A DNA stretch of 64,000 bases from Buddleja alternifolia (lineage: Eukaryota; Streptophyta; Magnoliopsida; Lamiales; Scrophulariaceae): NCBI GenBank assembly GCA_019426215.1, contig WHWC01000126.1, positions 1 through 64,000 on the forward strand, written 5' to 3'. A program made the translations under genes and the position numbers. A model generated the notes under the pieces. It ran no database searches. It was not told the DNA's origin and saw only the letters and a program-made list of their open reading frames with translations. Positions 1 to 11,077 of this stretch are shown piece by piece (the first letter of the stretch is position 1; each line of letters begins with the position of its first letter).

Positions 1-148
1 TTCCGGCCAAATTGGTCGCCTCCGGTCAAAATAGAACTAAAATTGCCAAATGTTTAATAGTTACCGGACGACCTTGCAAATATGAAAAAAAAAACATGAC
101 CAAAATCCAAAAGTGGTAAAGATACCGAACGAAAAATGCAATTAACCC
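1..148 (-). mobile_element. Edge of inverted-repeat (Mutator-like) element
   Basis: This is the reverse complement of about 48735-48873, the left arm of a complete 466-bp inverted-repeat element beside the other patatin copy. The outer edge (TIR tip reading GGGTTAATTGCA on the minus strand) falls at 148 and the window starts inside the element. The element therefore sat beside the patatin gene before the inverted duplication. The tip resembles that of the larger Mutator-like elements at 14687 and 51741, but I see no transposase. Confidence 0.6.
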
Positions 149-827
149 ATTAAAAGTAGCAATTCATGTCTTGGGCCAAATTACCACCCGAAAGGCCAAT
201 TAAACAATTTTTTGCTTATGAAGAAGCCCATAAGGCCTACATTATTAGCTCCATTTCACACCGCAATGCCTTGAGCTAGCTAGAGTAAGTCTTCTCTCCG
301 GACTTTATTTAGCAGCTCTCACAAAATCTCAAGTACGCATCCACTTTCTCTTTATAATTGCTTGTGCTTGTAATGCAGACATACAATATCTGTGATGATA
401 GACTATTTACTATCTCATGATACTCAATCCACGGACAGGGCCACTATACTTGGACGTGACAATATATATATATGTATTTCCCGAAGTGTATATATATGTT
501 CATATATATGTGGTGAGTAGATTCATCTTTGACTTTTACCAGTTTTTGAAACAATTCTGCTGAGAGCTCAATCAGTTGCATCTCTTTGTAATTACAATGA
601 ATTTCTTGTGTTACTATAGAGGTTTGATGTATGTATATATGCTTCAAACATTTATTTGATTTTCGCTTATGACGTGATGTAAAAGTGCAAGGTAATTAAA
701 TCCACAAAGACTGGTTTTTAATGGTGTTCAATATTTGACTTGCATTGCCTGATGAATTAGTTTCTTAAGCATTTGTAGTTGTCCTCCTGCTATCGAATAG
801 CAATTTTCCTAATATAAATGTTTTTGG

Positions 828-858
<31 letters not shown>

Positions 859-1007
859 CATTTTTAAATATTTAATAAGTGACTGTCAGATAAGGATGGA
901 CTGAATACAAGAGATATAAGAAAAAATAAATTAAAAGAAGCTAACCTATTTTATTTACAACTAATTGACGCTATCTTATTTACATGTATACATATTCAAT
1001 GTAACAT
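149..1007. other. Duplicated 3' flank of patatin P1, no gene seen
   Basis: This AT-rich stretch matches the reverse complement of about 47873-48734 downstream of P2. It holds a TA microsatellite near 829-855. A 67-codon minus-strand frame (444-647) is partly preserved in the other copy, but its end is built of TA repeats and the general identity of the two flanks explains the conservation. Confidence 0.6.
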
Positions 1008-1184
1008 CTAAACATAAAAGTTGTCTAGTGAATCTTGGAAAAGTTCTTCAGAATCTCGGAGCCTCTTCTCCTTGGAAAGTACTTGTGCCAACCTATATAT
1101 CCAAAAATTGATCAACCATTAGAATAAGAATTACTCAAGTTTAATAATGAATTATTATTGTTTAATTAATAGTTAAAACATACA

Positions 1185-1235
<51 letters not shown>

Positions 1236-2488
1236 GATTAGTGCTTCCTCATTAGTCCCCTGGTTGCAAGTCTCATAAATTCCATTCTCCAAATTAACTC
1301 TTGAAACTGCCTTTTTCAGCAACTTTTCACCAACTTTCACAAGATCATCTAAATTCTCCTTTGTTGCAATATCCACACTAGACATTACTCCACTTAACGA
1401 GTCATCTGTTTTGTTGCTTGGTTAATCGCCACTAAAGCGGGATTATTGGCAGCTACTCCACCGTCGATGAGATTGAATTGTCTTTTGTGTCCTTGTGAGT
1501 CTTGTGTTTCAAAATAATGTGCAGGGAGATATGTTGGAGCTGCTGAAGTTCCTATGCATATATCTGACAGTGAAGCATCTAGGCTCGGCTTATTATTCAC
1601 CTGTTACAATACATAAATATAGATTATTCATTATTAGCTATATTCACGTTTATAACTTATATATACATACGAAGTGTATAAAATTCACATTGATTGTATA
1701 TTTACGAAACATATTTACACTGGTGGCATGCATATAAGTAAACGGAATATGACATAAAAACATCATCTGAAATAGATACATATATACACAAAGTTAATTA
1801 AATAGGTAGGTACCTCGTAAGTGGAGAAGATAACGGGCTGCAGAGTCTTAATATCAAACGTTGGAATAACGACATGGGTCAATGTTTGGTGCAATTTCAA
1901 GTCACCAAGTTTTTCCTTGACAAGAGAATGAAGATATTTTCCATCATATTTCGGTCCTGCAAACGCGGTTATCACTCTCGCAGCAGTATGCCCAAGTGTA
2001 GTATAACTACTGTTCAACAACAAAAAAACATCACATTATAACAAATACAACTTTATGTTTCCTATGCAGAGAGATTATTAATTAAACGAGCTGAATTTTG
2101 TGATGATGATGAAATTAATAAACAAACTGGTCTTTATGATGATGAAGAAGATAACTAATTACCTGCAGTGTTGGGGGAATATTTTTGGGCACTCATCAAG
2201 ATAAAATTTCTTAATATCTTTTGCAGCAAACAAAGGGCGATTGTTTTCGCCTGGAGCAGTAAGCATTGCAGTGACAAGGCCTCCGGTGCTCGTCCCAGCA
2301 ATTACATCAAAGTAATCTGCAAGTCTTGCATCTTCACCGTCCAATTTCTGTAATTCTGATTCAAGATAACTCAGTATAACCCCTGGGATTATTCCTCGTA
2401 TCCCGCCTCCATCGATACATAGAATTCTAACCAATTTTCCAGAAACAGATTCCTCAATTTCAAACAGTTTCGACAAACTATTCTCCAT
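1008..2488 (-). pseudogene. Patatin-like acyl hydrolase P1, broken by internal deletion
   Basis: Patatin-like proteins are plant lipid acyl hydrolases (phospholipase A2/galactolipase type) with a Ser-Asp dyad. Exon 1 (2488-2163) carries the oxyanion motif DGGGIRG and the nucleophile elbow GTSTGG. Exon 2 (2009-1814) carries GPKYDGKYL. Exon 3 starts at 1600 and carries the catalytic-Asp motif DGG. Splice sites are GT-AG and the first three exons are in phase. After residues KQMTR the frame hits TAA because about 346 bp is missing relative to P2 (P2 47177-47522), fusing the middle of exon 3 to exon 4. Exon 4 continues to 1234, then a TA-rich intron, then exon 5 (1092-1008). No signal peptide is visible. 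The missing segment includes conserved C-terminal core, so a working enzyme is unlikely. Confidence 0.9.
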
Positions 2489-3615
2489 TCTCAAAAAATA
2501 ACTAGCTAGTACAACTGTACGTATCTTTATCTAATTTGAATAAGTATTTCAACAATGAATCTTGTCATGCATGCATGCATGTTTGTCTATCTTTATATAG
2601 ATATTGCTTACTTGCTTAAGAATAGAAAGTTTCCATAAAGATTTTCAATATGGATAAAGTTTGGATAATTTTCAGATTATATGACGTCTTGTAAGTTTCC
2701 TTAATTAATAGAACGACATGTAAAAAAAGACTATAAGATCATTGGCATATTGGAGTGTATCTAAATGTTTGAGATTCTTCGTATAAGGAAATTTCTATCC
2801 AAATTTAATTAATGATAATTAGGTTTGGATAATTTTCAGATTTCAATGATCACTTTACTATAGTTTCCTTAATAGAACCACATGTCTTCAATTATAAGAC
2901 TATAAGGAAATTTCTATCCAATCCCCAAGTTTAAGTTTAATTAGTGATAACTCGATAACTTTATCCTGTACTCAAATGGTAAATTTTCTTAATTTTTGGA
3001 AACTTAATTAGGCTACAAAAGTTGTGGGACGTACTGCATGATATATATCTTAATTAATGCTCCATTTGATCATGTGGTTAATTCATCCATAAATTATCTA
3101 TTTCTCTTCAAAAACTTATATATGATTTAAGATAATATAATAATTATTATGTGGACTTAATTCCTGTCTACATATTTTTTCTAAAAAACATTTACACATC
3201 TATATATAGTAATAAAACACAACCTTTGCAGTCGAAAATTCATACTTTTGCCCACTATATAAAATGCTAGAACATTTCTTGTGGCCAAAGTATACATTTT
3301 GCACTCAATCTGTGTTCTAAACTATTTTTTTCACTCAATTTTGGTATTTTTCTTTCTTATGTAATAATGATCATTTCTTTTTCTTTTTTTTTTTTTGAAT
3401 TTCATAACCGATTTCAATGAAACCAGATGCTATTTGACTAAATACACAGCGATGGCTAACATTTCATTTTTAAAATGTTATAGTTAAGTTCTATTTTACT
3501 TTCTGATGATATTTCATTAATATTTTATGTTCTGTTTTTATTTAATGTTAGGATCACTATAAATTTTGCTTTAAGAACAACTTTTTGTTAGGTTACAATA
3601 TTCAAATATTATTTA
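2489..3615 (-). promoter_or_regulatory. P1 upstream region (repeated several times in the window)
   Basis: A TATA-like sequence (TATATAAAG on the minus strand, about 2599-2591) lies about 105 nt before the P1 ATG. Parts of this upstream sequence recur at 24440-24991, 30913-31165, 33008-33828, 34064-34890 and 36985-37688. The stretch has no coding frame. Copia element E1 is inserted at its distal edge. Confidence 0.6.
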
Positions 3616-4292
3616 TGTTAGATATTTTTCAAATTAAATTTAAATCATTTATTTGATTAATGATTTAATTTCAAATTTAATATTAATATTAATTTATATA
3701 TTAATAGTGTGATTTATTTTCCGATATTTTTCTGAAGGTTGTAACTTTTCGTTTGGAATTTTCTAAATTTGAATATCAAAATACTAACGTTGAAAGCTTT
3801 CTTCATTTTGAAATGGGTTTTCTTTGAAGAGGTGTCTTCAACTCATTTCCCAAAGGGTGTGAGTATTATTATATATAATCAAAGGATGAAGACGTGAAGG
3901 GGGACTCTGAATATCCTAATTTCTTCATCTCTGCCACAACTATTCACCCACAATCATTACAAAAGTTTATTTCTTCCTTTTCTCTGGCGTAAGGCAGTAC
4001 ATACAAAAATACTTCATTTGTTTCCAGCCTCTAGTATTATATTCCGAATCATAGTTATTTTAATACAGGCTTCGTAAATTATTTTGAGTTTCGGGTTTGT
4101 CTTCGAAAGTGTAATTCGCAGGCAAACAACAGTTCTTATGACTGAGCTCCATTGTATCCTGGGACAAATTCGCTATTAACTCAATTGCACTTAGTAGGGG
4201 GCGAATATTGTCTTGAGGAGAGCGTAAATTTTGCGCGACTTGGAGGTTATACGAAATCATTCGTACGAGTTGTTCATCCAACATTTTTTACA
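3616..4292 (+). repeat. 5' LTR of E1
   Basis: Ends were placed by comparison with the 3' LTR and by the ATTTA target duplication. A TATA box (about 3870-3877) gives a likely transcript start near 3900. The LTR end is only 19 nt before the gag ATG, so the untranslated leader lies almost wholly within the LTR. Confidence 0.9.
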
Positions 4293-4308
4293 ATCTCAAG
4301 ACAATATT
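4204..4308 (+). promoter_or_regulatory. U5/primer-site inverted repeat of E1
   Basis: Arm 1 (4204-4217, AATATTGTCTTGAG) lies inside the LTR. Arm 2 (4295-4308, CTCAAGACAATATT) starts 2 nt after the LTR, in the place where the minus-strand primer normally binds. The arms are a perfect 14-nt reverse complement separated by 77 nt. No TGGTATCAGAGC-type primer site is present. The role is inferred. Confidence 0.7.
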
Positions 4309-4311
4309 TTA

Positions 4312-7300
4312 TGGCTTCTCAAAATTTGCTACAACTCACGACTGATTTCATGAAGTTGGAGAGGTTCGATGGTGGAAATTTTAGACGATGGCAAGAGAAA
4401 GTTCGTTTCCTTCTGTTGACCCTTGCGGTGGATTATGTTTTGACGACGCCAAAGCCACAAGAACGTGAGAATGAAACGTTGGCGGAGTCTCGGGCTAGAA
4501 CAAAGTCGGGAAAAGATGATGAAATATGCAAAGGCCACATCCTAAATGCTCTAGCGGATAATTTGTTCGATATTTATCAAAATGTGGAAACCGCGAAGGA
4601 ACTTTGGGATACACTCAATTCACGGAATTTTACTGAAGATGCGACAAGTAAGAAATTTTTATCTTCCCAATTTATGAATTATCATTTGGTTGATGGAAAA
4701 TCAGTGAGTGAGCAATTTAATGAATTGCAATGCATTTTAGGACACATGAAACAATTAAATATGAATATGGATGAGTGCATAATTGTGTCTTGCATTATAG
4801 ATAAACTTCCTCCATCATGGAAAGATTATAAGAAAAGTCTTAAACATAAGAAAGAAGATATTAGTGTTAAAGATTTAGGAACTTTCTTTCGTATTGAAGA
4901 ACAATCTAGAATGCAAGAACGAGAAGAATTACAAGAAAAAATTTCTTCTAAGGTGCATATGGTGGAGGAAACTAGAGAATTTAAACATCCTCATCACTCC
5001 GAACAGAACAAACAAAATCAGAAACGAAAAGGGTACTCCAAGAACTACAATCATCAAAATAAGAAAAAGAAAGGTTCATGTTGCGGTGCTCCGGGTCATT
5101 ATAAGCGAGATTGTAAAAATCTAAAGAAAAAGAAGACCGTGCAAAATAATAAAGAAAAATTTGTTGCAGTTATTTCTGAAGCTAACATGATGCAGGATGA
5201 TAGTTCTTGGTGGATTGACTCCGGTGCGACGAGACATGTATGCAAAGACAAAAGTCTTTTCACTAAGTATGAACTTGTTGAAGATGGCAATGTCATGTTC
5301 ATGGGCAATTTGTCAACCGCTGTTGTCAAAGGCAAAGGGACGGTGGAATTAGAATTTACTTCTGGAAAGATTTTATCTTTGGGAGATGTATATCATGTCC
5401 CTGAACTTAGAAAGAATTTAGTTTCTGCTAGTCTTTTGAATAAGCATGGTTTTAAGCTTGTTTTCGAGTCTGATAAGTTTGTTCTGTCCAATGGTGGAAA
5501 CTTTGTTGGAAAAGGATATTTGTATGAGGGGATGTTTAAGCTAAATATTAATAAAGTTATGAATTATGTTTATATTGTTGATTCATTTTCTTTATGGCAT
5601 AATAGGTTAGGGCATGTAAATGCAAATTGCATGAATGATATGATCAAGTTAAAATTAATAACTAAATATGAAAATGATATAATTGATAGATGTCAAGTTT
5701 GTGCACATACAAAAATAACTAAAACGCCTTTTAAATCTGTGAAAAGAAATACTAGTTTATTATTTCTTATTCATAGTGATTTATGCGATTTGCATGACAC
5801 TCCTACTAAAGGGGGAAAAAGTACTTTGCCACCTTTATTGATGATTATTCGAAGTATTGTTATGTTTATTTGTTGCATACAAAAGATGAAGTACTTGATA
5901 AATTTAGAATTTACAAGAATGAAGTGGAAAATTACTTGAATTGTAAAATTAAGTGCTTAAGATCCGATAGAGGAGGCGAATATAATTTTCCTGCCTTTTG
6001 TGAATCATTTGGCATAATTCATGAAACAACGACTTCATATACGCCTCAACAAAATGGAGTTGCGGAAAGAAAAAATAGAACTTTAAAAGAAATGGTAAAT
6101 TCTATGTTATACTATTTTGTTTTAAATAAGAGTTTTTGGGGTGAAGCATTACTAAGTGCATGTCACATACTTAATAGAATTCCTCATAAGAAATCACATG
6201 TTACACCTTATGAACTTTGGAAGAAAAGAAAGCCAAACTTAGATTATCTTAAGGTTTGGGGATGTAGAGCAATTGTTAGATTGCCGACACCTAAAATTAG
6301 AAGTTTAGGGGCTAAAGGTGTTGAATGTATTTTCTTAGGTTATGCTGAACATAGTAAGGCCTATAGGTTTATGGTTATCGAACCTAATGTATCAATAAGA
6401 TTAAATATGGTAATTGAATCTAGAGATGCTATTTTTTATGAAAATAGATTTAATTCCATTCCAAGAATACAAGAAAAAATAAAAGAAAATGAGTGGGTAG
6501 AAAATCAACCTATTAAAGATGTAGAAGAATATGTTGAACTTAGAAGGAGAAAAAGAAAAAGAATTGAAAAATCTTTTGGTAATGAGTTCATAATATATCT
6601 AGTTGAAGGTACTAGAGACACTCATTGTACACAAATTGCGATATCATCTAGTATTGAACTAGATCCTCAAACGTATGAAGAGGCAATTAAATCTCGTGAT
6701 GCTAGCTTTTGGTAAGAAGCAATAAATGATGAAATGGAATCTATATTAGGAAATAATACTTGGATTCTAGTAGATTTACCACCCGGCTCAAAACCTATAG
6801 GGTGTAAATGGATTTTCAAGAAGAAAATGAAAGTAGATGGAACTATAGAAAAATTTAAAGCTAGATTAGTAGCCAAAGGTTTTACACAAAAAGGAGGTAT
6901 TGACTACTTTGACACATATGCTCCTGTTGCTAGAATTTCCACTATTAGAGTATTAATTGCATTAGCTTCTATTCATAATTTTGTTATACATCAAATGGAT
7001 GTTAAAACGGCATTTTTAAATGGTGAATTAGAAGAGGAAATTTATATGGAGCAACCTAAAGGGTTTGTTATGCCTGGACATGAACAAAAAGTATGTAAAC
7101 TAATTAAGTCTTTATATGGCTTAAAGCAAGCTCCTAAACAATGGCATGAAAAATTTGATAAAGTAATTATCTCTAATGGATTTATGATACACGAATCTGA
7201 TAAATGTGTTTATAGCAAATTCCATGGTAGTAGAGGTGTTATTATTTGTTTATATGTTGATGATATGTTAATTTTTGGTACTGATTTAGAATCCGTTGAG

Positions 7301-8216
7301 CATACTAAGCAATTTTTATCTTCTAATTTTGATATGAAAGATATGGGTATTGCTGATGTGATTCTTGGTATTAAGATCATTAGAGATAATGATGACTTAA
7401 CTCTTTCTCAATCTCATTATATTGAAAAAGTGCTAAAGAAATTTAATCAATACCATTGTAACCCCGTTAATACCCCTTTTGATTATAGTATTAAGTTGGT
7501 AAAAAAATACCGATAGGGCTATAAATCAACTTGAATATGCTAGAGTTATTGGTTGTGTCATGTATGCTATGACTAGTAATAGACCAGACATTGCTTTTGC
7601 TGTTGGTAAGTTAAGTAGATACACGAGTAACCCGAGTCTTGAACATTGGAATGCTATTAATAGGATTTTGAAATATTTAAAGAAAACTATGAACTTTGGA
7701 ATTTGTTTCAAAGGATATCTTTTGGTTTTGGAAGGATTTACTGATGTCAGTTGGATAACTGAGCAGAAAGATCATACATCGACAAGTGGATGGATTTTCA
7801 CTCTTGGTGGGGGAGCTATTTCATGGAGCTCCAAGAAGCAAACATGTATAACTGATTCAACCATGGCGGCTGAATTCGTTGCACTTGCTTCAAGTAGTAA
7901 AGAGGCGGAATGGCTAAGGAATTTGTTAATTGAAATTCCGGTATGGCCAAAGCCAATGCCACCAATATCAATTCACTGTGACAGTGAGACCACACTGTCA
8001 AGGGCCTATAGTAAGGTGTATAATGGAAAGTCCAGACATATTGGACTAAGACATAGCTATGTGAGACAATTACTCACCGATGGAGTAATTACAATTGATT
8101 TTGTACGGTCTTGTGAAAATTTAGCAGATCCTTTGACGAAAGGATTGACTAGGGACTTAGTACAAAAGACTGCTAAAGGGATGGGACTTAAGCCCATATT
8201 TTTGGACCACCAATGA
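4312..8216 (+). pseudogene. E1 gag-pol polyprotein, frameshifted and interrupted
   Basis: The frame starts at an ATG at 4312 (MASQNLLQL). Domains in order are: copia-type Gag; a zinc knuckle near 5078-5115 whose first two Cys are adjacent (CCGAPGHYKRDC), so the usual CX2C spacing is lost; protease (WIDSGATRHVC, about 5209); pre-integrase (LWHNRLGH, about 5593); integrase (zinc-binding CQVCAH, core with HSDLCD, and PQQNGVAERKN); reverse transcriptase with the YVDD box near 7252-7265; and RNase H to the stop at 8214-8216. Breaks are a one-base loss in an A run near 5815-5820 in the integrase core, an in-frame TAA at 6713-6715 before the reverse transcriptase, and a one-base change in an A run near 7500-7508. 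Confidence 0.9.
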
Positions 8217-8749
8217 TGGAAACTCAACTCCATCTCAAATTATGAGAATCGGAGTTCAATGAGCAAAGTACATCATATGAGGTGGTTGAAGCACTAATAC
8301 TATTATTCATCCCGAGGAAAATAGTGCTTGTACCTGTAATGTTAAAGGAAGGTTGAGTTTTATACTCTTAATAGATTTATAACACATGTGTGTTAAGGTG
8401 CTTTTGTTATGGGGCACTTTTGATAAATCTACCTATGTGAGTGTCAAAGGTGGTGCCGCCTTCTATGCGTTAGGGCTTAACTCTAGAGCACTCATGAAAC
8501 AGGATATAGACACAAGGCCAATCCACGTGTCGGTTTTTTGAATACTAAAAAGTAATGGATATATGTGTGTGTTAGTGTTTTCGGTTTTTCATCTAGGAAG
8601 TTGGTTCAAAGACAAGTCTACCATTCTTTCTTGATTAACTTTGAAATACTTTCACTAAGTAATGGTTCAAGTCGTGAGACACCATTATTTATGCACATAA
8701 TCTGGAGTCTATGTTAGAGATATATTTAATTTTAAAAATGGTGGAGGAT

Positions 8750-9428
8750 TGTTAGATATTTTTCAAATTAAATTTAAATCATTTATTTGATTAATGATTT
8801 AATTTCAGATTTAATATTAATATTAATTTATATATTAATGGTGTGATTTATTTTCCGATAGTTTTCTGAAGGTTGTAACTTTTCGTTTGGAATTTTCTAA
8901 ATTTGAATATCAAAATACTAACGTTGAAAGCTTTCTTCATTTTGAAATGGGTTTTCTTTGGAGAGGTGTCTTCAACTCATTTCCCAAAGGGTGTGAGTAT
9001 TATTATATATAATCAAAGGATGAAGACGTGAAGGGGGACTCTGAATATCTTAATTTCTTCATCTCTGCCACAACTATTCACCCACAATCATTACAAAAGT
9101 TTACTTCTTCCTTTTCTCTGGCGTAAGGCAGTACATACAAAAACACTTCATTTGTTTCCAGCCTCTAGTATTATATTCCGAATCATAGTTATTTTAATAC
9201 AGGCTTCGTAAATTATTTTGATTATTCGGGTTTGTCTTCGAAAGTGTAATTCGCAGGCAAACAACAGTTCTTATGACTGGGCTCCATTGTATCCTTGGAC
9301 AAATTCGCTATTAACTCAATTGCGCTCAGTAGGGGACGGATATTGTCTTGAGGAGAGCGTAAATTTTTGCGTGACTTGGAGGTTATACGAAATCATTCGT
9401 ACGAGTTATTCATCCAACATTTCTAACA
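8750..9428 (+). repeat. 3' LTR of E1
   Basis: This 679-bp direct repeat of 3616-4292 differs at scattered single bases and small indels. It ends TCTAACA, followed by the ATTTA target duplication. Confidence 0.9.
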
Positions 9429-9433
9429 ATTTA

Positions 9434-9574
9434 TGTATTTAATGTAATGTGAATGTGTACTATCTGTAATGTGAAGGGAAAATTGCATATTGTACCTTTG
9501 TGAAACACGAAACCTGCACACACTCTCTCTGTATTAAAAATATAACGTTATATACCCTTGTGTTAAATTGTTTT
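9434..9574. other. Host flank between E1 and LINE fragment
   Basis: Short AT-rich host sequence continuing from 3615 after removal of E1. I see no gene in it. Confidence 0.5.
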
Positions 9575-10413
9575 GTTTTTTTTTTTGATAAGAAAGATTT
9601 TCATTCATAAAACTGAGCAAACGGGGACAAAATGTTAAGGGAGATAATCCCTTCATTACAAAATAAAATAGGAGGAAGAGAATCTAAAGGAATTGGACCC
9701 GTCCAATTTCTTTCCAACCCTCAACAACAAATATTACTAATAACTGTAGCACACTCTATGCGTGTGTAAAAATAAAAAAGCTTAAATTTTTTTTGAGTAA
9801 AATCATCTAATACAAAATAAGATGAATTTGACATTTAAATTTTTGAATAAACATCAAACGAATAAAATATAAAAAGATATAAACAAACAAAAATAAGGGG
9901 AAAGGAAAAGAAAGTGTGAATGAGAGAGAATGCGAGAGAAATAAAGAAATATTAGGAGAGAGGGGAGGAATATGGGAGAAGAAATAGGAAATAGAAATTA
10001 AAAGTTATAAGAATCTAGGAGATATAATATATAAAAGAAAATATTTGGCACACTTGTCAAGTTTTTTGGAATAGAAGTGGTTTCACCGAAACTTGACAGC
10101 CCAAGATAGTTTCTCTGAGCCCCTCCCACTTTCTATATAGTATAGATGAGCTGCAGAGTTTTTACTACGTTCGACAAAATGGATCTTCCATTTATGAAAA
10201 ATACTAAAGAGGTTTCTGATCTCACTTGTGATCACACTATATTTCCAATCAATCACCATTGAACTCTCATTTACGTTGTGAACCGCAATGAGACAATCAC
10301 TTTAATTTGAACAAGAACTTCATCAATCTTTGCACGCTCCAACCAGTTGCAAGCTTCCCGAATAGCCACTATTTCAGTCAACTACCCATGTTTACCTTTG
10401 ACTGATGATTTAC
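9575..10413 (-). mobile_element. LINE 3' fragment (RNase H domain), split by a Helitron
   Basis: The T run at about 9576-9586 reads as a poly-A tail on the minus strand. Upstream of it in that orientation is an RNase H (RVT_3-type) end: 10150-10400 contains peptides resembling AIREACNWLERAKIDEVL and VERSKNSAAH. The same domain is found on the plus strand at 24064-24430. Stops and indels are present, and the reverse transcriptase part is absent. A 410-bp insert (9737-10146) interrupts it. Non-LTR retrotransposons typically leave such 5'-truncated copies. Confidence 0.65.
9737..10146 (-). mobile_element. Small non-autonomous Helitron
   Basis: On the minus strand the element starts TCTATACTATATAG (10146 downward), typical of plant Helitron 5' ends. 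It ends ...GTTATTAG at 9737, one base off the usual CTRR. A short stem (CACAC/GTGTG, about 9751-9767) lies about 13 nt before the end. It sits exactly between host A and T with no target duplication, and removing it rejoins the LINE sequence. There is no coding capacity. Confidence 0.65.
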
Positions 10414-10416
10414 AAG

Positions 10417-11077
10417 TTGATTTACAACTTCCGTTTTGTAATGTGTAAACGCTCCAAGCGCTTCGTCTTTACTTCTTAATAAATACACATAACAATACTT
10501 TGTGCAATCATTTATGAATGTAATGAAATAATTTCTCCCACCTCTAATTTGCACAAACTTCAAATCACAGATGTCACTGTGAATAAGTTCTAGAGGTGCG
10601 GTGTTTCTTTCCACCGAAGGAAACAGTTGTTTGACTAGTTTTGCCTCAACACAAATTTCACATTTATGTTCATTTTCAACTTTAAAAGTTGGTAATAAGT
10701 TTGGGTTGACCAATCTTCGAATAGTATTGTAATTTACATGTCCTAATCTAACATGGCACAATTTAGAATACCCAAGCAAATAAAAAGAATTCTCAATACT
10801 CTTATTGCTTTCATTTTCAATTACAATAGAGCGGATTACATTCATCTTGAAGATCCCCTGCTCAAGGTAACTTTTTCCTACGTAAAATCCTCTCTTTGCT
10901 AAAAAAATCTATCAGCCTCGAAGACTATCTTGAACCCATTCTTGACCAAATCTGAACCGAATACCAAATTCTTGCGAATCTTCGGAACATGCAGAACTTC
11001 AGTCAATGTCAGCTCTTTTCCTGAAGTGATCTTCAACAAAACTTTCCCCATTCCAACCACTGGAGACGTGGCCGAGC
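10417..11077 (-). pseudogene. E2-type copia pol fragment (inverted copy)
   Basis: On the minus strand this encodes the late protease region ([19 protein letters not shown]), pre-integrase and the first part of integrase (HSDICD). It matches 58897-59556 in reverse complement, including the junction with the family-A LTR. It stops after VVNQL where the LINE fragment begins. A frame break separates the protease end from the integrase part. This is a dead fragment carried by segmental duplication. Confidence 0.85.

Larger units (their letters stand above)
3616..9428 (+). mobile_element. Copia LTR retrotransposon E1, structurally complete
   Basis: The element has two similar LTRs (677 and 679 bp) beginning TGTTAGATATT and ending in ACA. 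It is flanked by the 5-bp target duplication ATTTA (3611-3615 and 9429-9433). Internally the order is gag, protease, integrase, reverse transcriptase, RNase H, which is the Ty1/copia order. A purine tract (about 8735-8749) precedes the 3' LTR. No initiator-Met tRNA primer site follows the 5' LTR; instead a 14-nt sequence complementary to the LTR is found. The coding frame is broken in at least three places, so this copy is dead. Confidence 0.95.

Noticed and set aside
444..647. 67-codon minus-strand frame partly conserved downstream of P2
   Set aside because: The two patatin flanks are near identical overall and the C-terminus is made of TA repeats, so conservation is not evidence of coding.
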